Position numbers and translations under genes: made by a program
Notes under the pieces: generated by a model
Databases searched by the model: none
What the model was told of the DNA's origin: nothing
What the model saw: the letters and a program-made list of their open reading frames with translations, nothing else
Source of the DNA: Planococcus liqunii
GTDB taxonomy: Bacteria > Bacillota > Bacilli > Bacillales_A > Planococcaceae
Length of the DNA stretch: 64,000 bases
Assembly (NCBI RefSeq): GCF_030413595.1
Contig: NZ_CP129238.1
Coordinates: 1,798,001 to 1,862,000 of the forward strand
Direction of reading: 5' to 3'
Part shown: positions 63,898-64,000 of the stretch, piece by piece
How the letters are laid out: each line of letters begins with the position of its first letter
Numbering within the stretch: the stretch's first letter is position 1

Positions 63898-64000
63898 ATG
63901 GACAAACAGCATTATGTGTTGCAGGCGAAGGATGTAAATATCTCAGTAAACTCAGCTCAGGGAAGGCTACCACTCGTTCATGAGCTGAATTTGGACTTGA
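63898..64000 (+). CDS. ABC transporter ATPase NikD-like, cut by window end
   Basis: The first 34 codons are visible: MDKQHYVLQAKDVNISVNSA followed by ..RLPLVHELNLDL, the start of a dipeptide/nickel ABC ATPase before its Walker A. GGAAGGGA precedes ATG 63898. Continues the operon past the window. Confidence 0.8.
   Translation, partial: MDKQHYVLQAKDVNISVNSAQGRLPLVHELNLDL

Overview
The window reads as chromosomal DNA of a low-to-moderate-GC Gram-positive bacterium of the order Bacillales, probably a Planococcaceae or Bacillaceae member (inference). The reasons are strong AGGAGG-type ribosome binding sites, frequent TTG/GTG starts, U-tailed hairpin terminators, and typical Bacillales families: BceRS/BcrAB-like modules, Spo0M, HmoA, CstR, DUF4275 and a 7-1-7 Fur box. 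I see no rRNA, tRNA, CRISPR array, prophage or intact insertion sequence.

Layout. 0.2-3.6 kb: four-gene minus-strand operon of response regulator, histidine kinase, ABC ATPase and ABC permease (peptide-antibiotic sensing/resistance type). 4-9.5 kb: scattered small genes (a sigma-region-2-like fragment, a YjdI-YjdJ pair, LtrA, GNAT, DUF4275, alpha/beta hydrolase). 10-15 kb: complete fructoselysine operon frlC-frlA-frlB-frlD-frlR with two copies of one promoter/operator block; frlC carries a one-base frameshift. 15.5-20.6 kb: MarR regulator, small winged-helix protein, flavin monooxygenase, MFS pump and a Rossmann reductase, tied together by five copies of a 12-bp palindrome. 21-31.5 kb: XRE-cupin regulator divergent from an esterase-DoxX pair, a kinase with an ACG start, acetyltransferases, an ECF sigma/membrane partner pair and small membrane proteins. 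31.7-34.3 kb: AlkD-like and Tag DNA repair proteins, a cysteine hydrolase and an Lrp regulator. 34.7-41.6 kb: sulfite/nitrite-reductase-like protein, MFS pumps, copZ-copB copper export, ArsR-MFS pair. 41.7-53.7 kb: housekeeping and unknown genes including a frameshifted choloylglycine hydrolase, Spo0M, tandem paralogues, O-methyltransferase, HmoA, CcsA and an HExxH metalloprotein. 53.9-59.6 kb: a cst-type persulfide/sulfide detoxification locus (DUF302, CstR, two DsrE proteins, two rhodaneses, TusA-rhodanese, rhodanese-persulfide dioxygenase, TusA, TauE) with repeated ATACCC-N4-GGGTAT operators. 60-64 kb: Fur-boxed nik/cnt-like metal-chelate ABC importer, running off the window end.

Working together. 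The sulfur locus is the most coherent system: CstR should sense persulfides and de-repress several promoters. Sulfane sulfur is then passed among DsrE, TusA and rhodanese carriers, oxidised to sulfite by the persulfide dioxygenase and exported by TauE. The split CstA, the rhodanese-first dioxygenase, the extra upstream DUF302 gene and a stop-interrupted micro-ORF set it apart from the staphylococcal operon.

A second theme is damage. Apparent single-base lesions (two T-run frameshifts, an in-frame TAG, an in-frame TGA, two ATT starts and one ACG start) occur in otherwise conserved genes, and there are four relics of truncated or duplicated genes. Either this genome is undergoing gene decay or the assembly holds residual errors; read-level checking would decide.
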